From: Thalassotalea_H castellviae
Lineage (GTDB): Bacteria > Pseudomonadota > Gammaproteobacteria > Enterobacterales > Alteromonadaceae
Assembly (NCBI RefSeq): GCF_031846185.1
Contig: NZ_JAVRIF010000001.1
Coordinates: forward strand, 772,131 to 836,130
Direction: 5' to 3'
Length of the DNA stretch: 64,000 bases
Positions 62,724 to 64,000 of this stretch are shown here, one piece after another. The position numbers and the translations under genes are program-made. Every line of letters starts with the position of its first letter. Positions within the stretch are counted from its first letter, which is position 1. The notes under the pieces were generated by a model, which did not search any database, had not been told where the DNA came from, and saw only the letters and a program-made list of their open reading frames with translations.

Positions 62724-64000
62724 TTAATTCATACTATCTAACAATTGTTGTGCTTCAAATTGTTGTTCTGCATCACCTATTTTAACCACATCTTGTAGGA
62801 TCACTTCAGCATTTTCATTATCACCAATTTCGATATACACTTTTGCTAAATCAAGTTTTGCAGCAACTCCGTTATCATCTTCTTCATCGACATCTATTTG
62901 ATTTATATCACTGGTAAACTCAGGGAAATCACCTAAACCAACATCAATATTGGTTTGATCATAAGGCTCTTCTTTTTCAGTTGAGTCTGAAAGTGTATCT
63001 GATATTAATGAATCGACGGAAATAAAATCATCCTGACGCTTTTCTACTTGCTCCGATGTTTGCTCAGTGGTGTCATCATCTAAACTTTCAATACTGTCTG
63101 CAATTTCAAAATCATCTGATAAATCAAAGTCTTCATCGCTTGAAGTTGGTGCTTCTTCTTCAATATTAGCCAGAAGCTCGTCGAAATCTAAACTGTCTAA
63201 CTCTTGAATATCATTGATTTCAGTTGCTTCAGTTTTTTCAACAATTTGTTCAGTTTCTTCTTCCTGATTGTCATCCGCCAGTAAATCCGCTAAAACGTTG
63301 CTATCAGTAAAATCTGGAGAAAGCTCAACTTGTGAGGATGTTTGTTCATCATCCTCATCATTTAATAACTCGGTTAATGTCGACTCATCAAAATCACTTG
63401 AAATATCATTTAGAATTTCATCGTCAATAGGCGCATTAACATCAGCTGATTCATCCGTTGTAACCTCATCACTTATCGTATCGCCTAAATCATCGCCAAT
63501 ATCTAAAGATGAAAGTTCATCCTGATGATTATTATCGGCAACATCGGCAATCAGCGCATCTATGTCAATATCATCCTCGTCAGATATTGCTTCTTCTTGA
63601 TGGGTAGCTTCGTTTGTAATTTCTTCTTCAGCTGAAGTCAAATCACTAAAGTCTGCAGATAAAAATGGCGCAACATATTCTTCAGAAAAATTGTCTATCT
63701 GCTCGTGATTTTTCGTATCTAATTCCGAATCATTATCACTTTCATCATTGCTCTTATCTTCTGCAGACTCTTCAATAGCAGAAGATTTTTGGGGTTCAGG
63801 AGCTGAATCCCCCGTCATTGAAGCCAGTAACGCATCTATATCATCTGGATCGGTTAATTCGGCATTATCAGGTATTTCATCCACCGCACTTTCAGCTGCT
63901 TCGCTGGCAGTTTCAGGCTCAGGCGCACTTGCCATTGAATCCATCAGCGCGTCAATATCATCTGGGTCGGTTAATTCGGCATTATCAGGTATTTCATCAG
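62724..64000 (-). CDS. fimV: FimV-family protein, C-terminal part (cut by window edge)
   Basis: The frame is open to the window end, giving about 425 residues of a longer protein. It is extremely acidic, with Asp, Glu and Ser in low-complexity repeats, and ends in the FimV C-terminal TPR motif (LDLAKVYIEIGDNENAEVILQDVV). FimV is an inner-membrane, peptidoglycan-linked polar organiser in type IV pilus and motility systems. The position next to truA supports the call. A 39-residue unit IPDNAELTDPDDIDAL is repeated (DNA offset 117 bp). The full length and LysM domain lie outside. Confidence 0.88.
   Translation of the reverse strand, partial: DEIPDNAELTDPDDIDALMDSMASAPEPETASEAAESAVDEIPDNAELTDPDDIDALLASMTGDSAPEPQKSSAIEESAEDKSNDESDNDSELDTKNHEQIDNFSEEYVAPFLSADFSDLTSAEEEITNEATHQEEAISDEDDIDIDALIADVADNNHQDELSSLDIGDDLGDTISDEVTTDESADVNAPIDDEILNDISSDFDESTLTELLNDEDDEQTSSQVELSPDFTDSNVLADLLADDNQEEETEQIVEKTEATEINDIQELDSLDFDELLANIEEEAPTSSDEDFDLSDDFEIADSIESLDDDTTEQTSEQVEKRQDDFISVDSLISDTLSDSTEKEEPYDQTNIDVGLGDFPEFTSDINQIDVDEEDDNGVAAKLDLAKVYIEIGDNENAEVILQDVVKIGDAEQQFEAQQLLDSMN

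Overview
The window looks like chromosomal DNA of a low-GC marine gammaproteobacterium. Alteromonadales, and within it a Colwelliaceae-like genome (Colwellia/Thalassotalea type), is my inference from gene order, low GC and protein character; no 16S or database comparison was possible. Most of the window is ordinary housekeeping sequence. One region, about 30.38-43.57 kb, is clearly a transferred element.

Layout. 0-1.6 kb: the phenylalanine hydroxylase pair phhA-phhB, followed by the start of tyrR, with TyrR-box-like sites upstream of both units. 1.6-12.3 kb: ycjX-ycjF, the envelope-stress operon pspABC, its divergent activator pspF, and sapABCDF. This block has the same neighbours as in Escherichia coli. 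12.5-21.1 kb: the protein quality-control cluster tig-clpP-clpX-lon-hupB-ppiD, all on the minus strand, with a good sigma-32 type promoter before lon. 21.3-22.35 kb: a tRNA operon (Pro-Arg-His-Pro) whose 3' trailer holds two tandem 168-bp repeats, each containing the last 18 nt of the tRNA-Pro gene. 22.5-29.7 kb: folD, cysS, ppiB, lpxH, a diguanylate cyclase and a DUF885 lipoprotein.

30.38-43.57 kb: an integrative and mobilizable element of about 13.2 kb has split the host miaE gene. The C-terminal part of miaE lies at the left edge and the first 45 codons at the right edge. Both junctions carry the same 13-bp sequence with one mismatch. The element carries a large serine recombinase, a complete foreign miaE, a RepA-like helicase/ATPase, a type I restriction-modification operon (hsdM-hsdS-HEPN gene-hsdR-YgjP-like metalloprotease), and a two-gene mobilisation unit ending in a MobV relaxase. 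A stem-loop resembling the pMV158-family oriT follows the relaxase gene. The main interpretation is that the element breaks a tRNA-modification gene and brings its own intact replacement. The replacement copy differs at synonymous positions exactly across the insertion site.

43.9-56.6 kb: a BvgS-like hybrid sensor kinase, an M3 peptidase (Dcp type), a cytochrome c/Vgb-type beta-propeller protein, an alpha/beta hydrolase, a porin, an orphan ANTAR regulator, a small unknown protein and a Yip1-family membrane protein. 56.6-64 kb: the conserved purF-cvpA-dedD-folC-accD-truA-fimV series on the minus strand, with fimV running off the end of the window.
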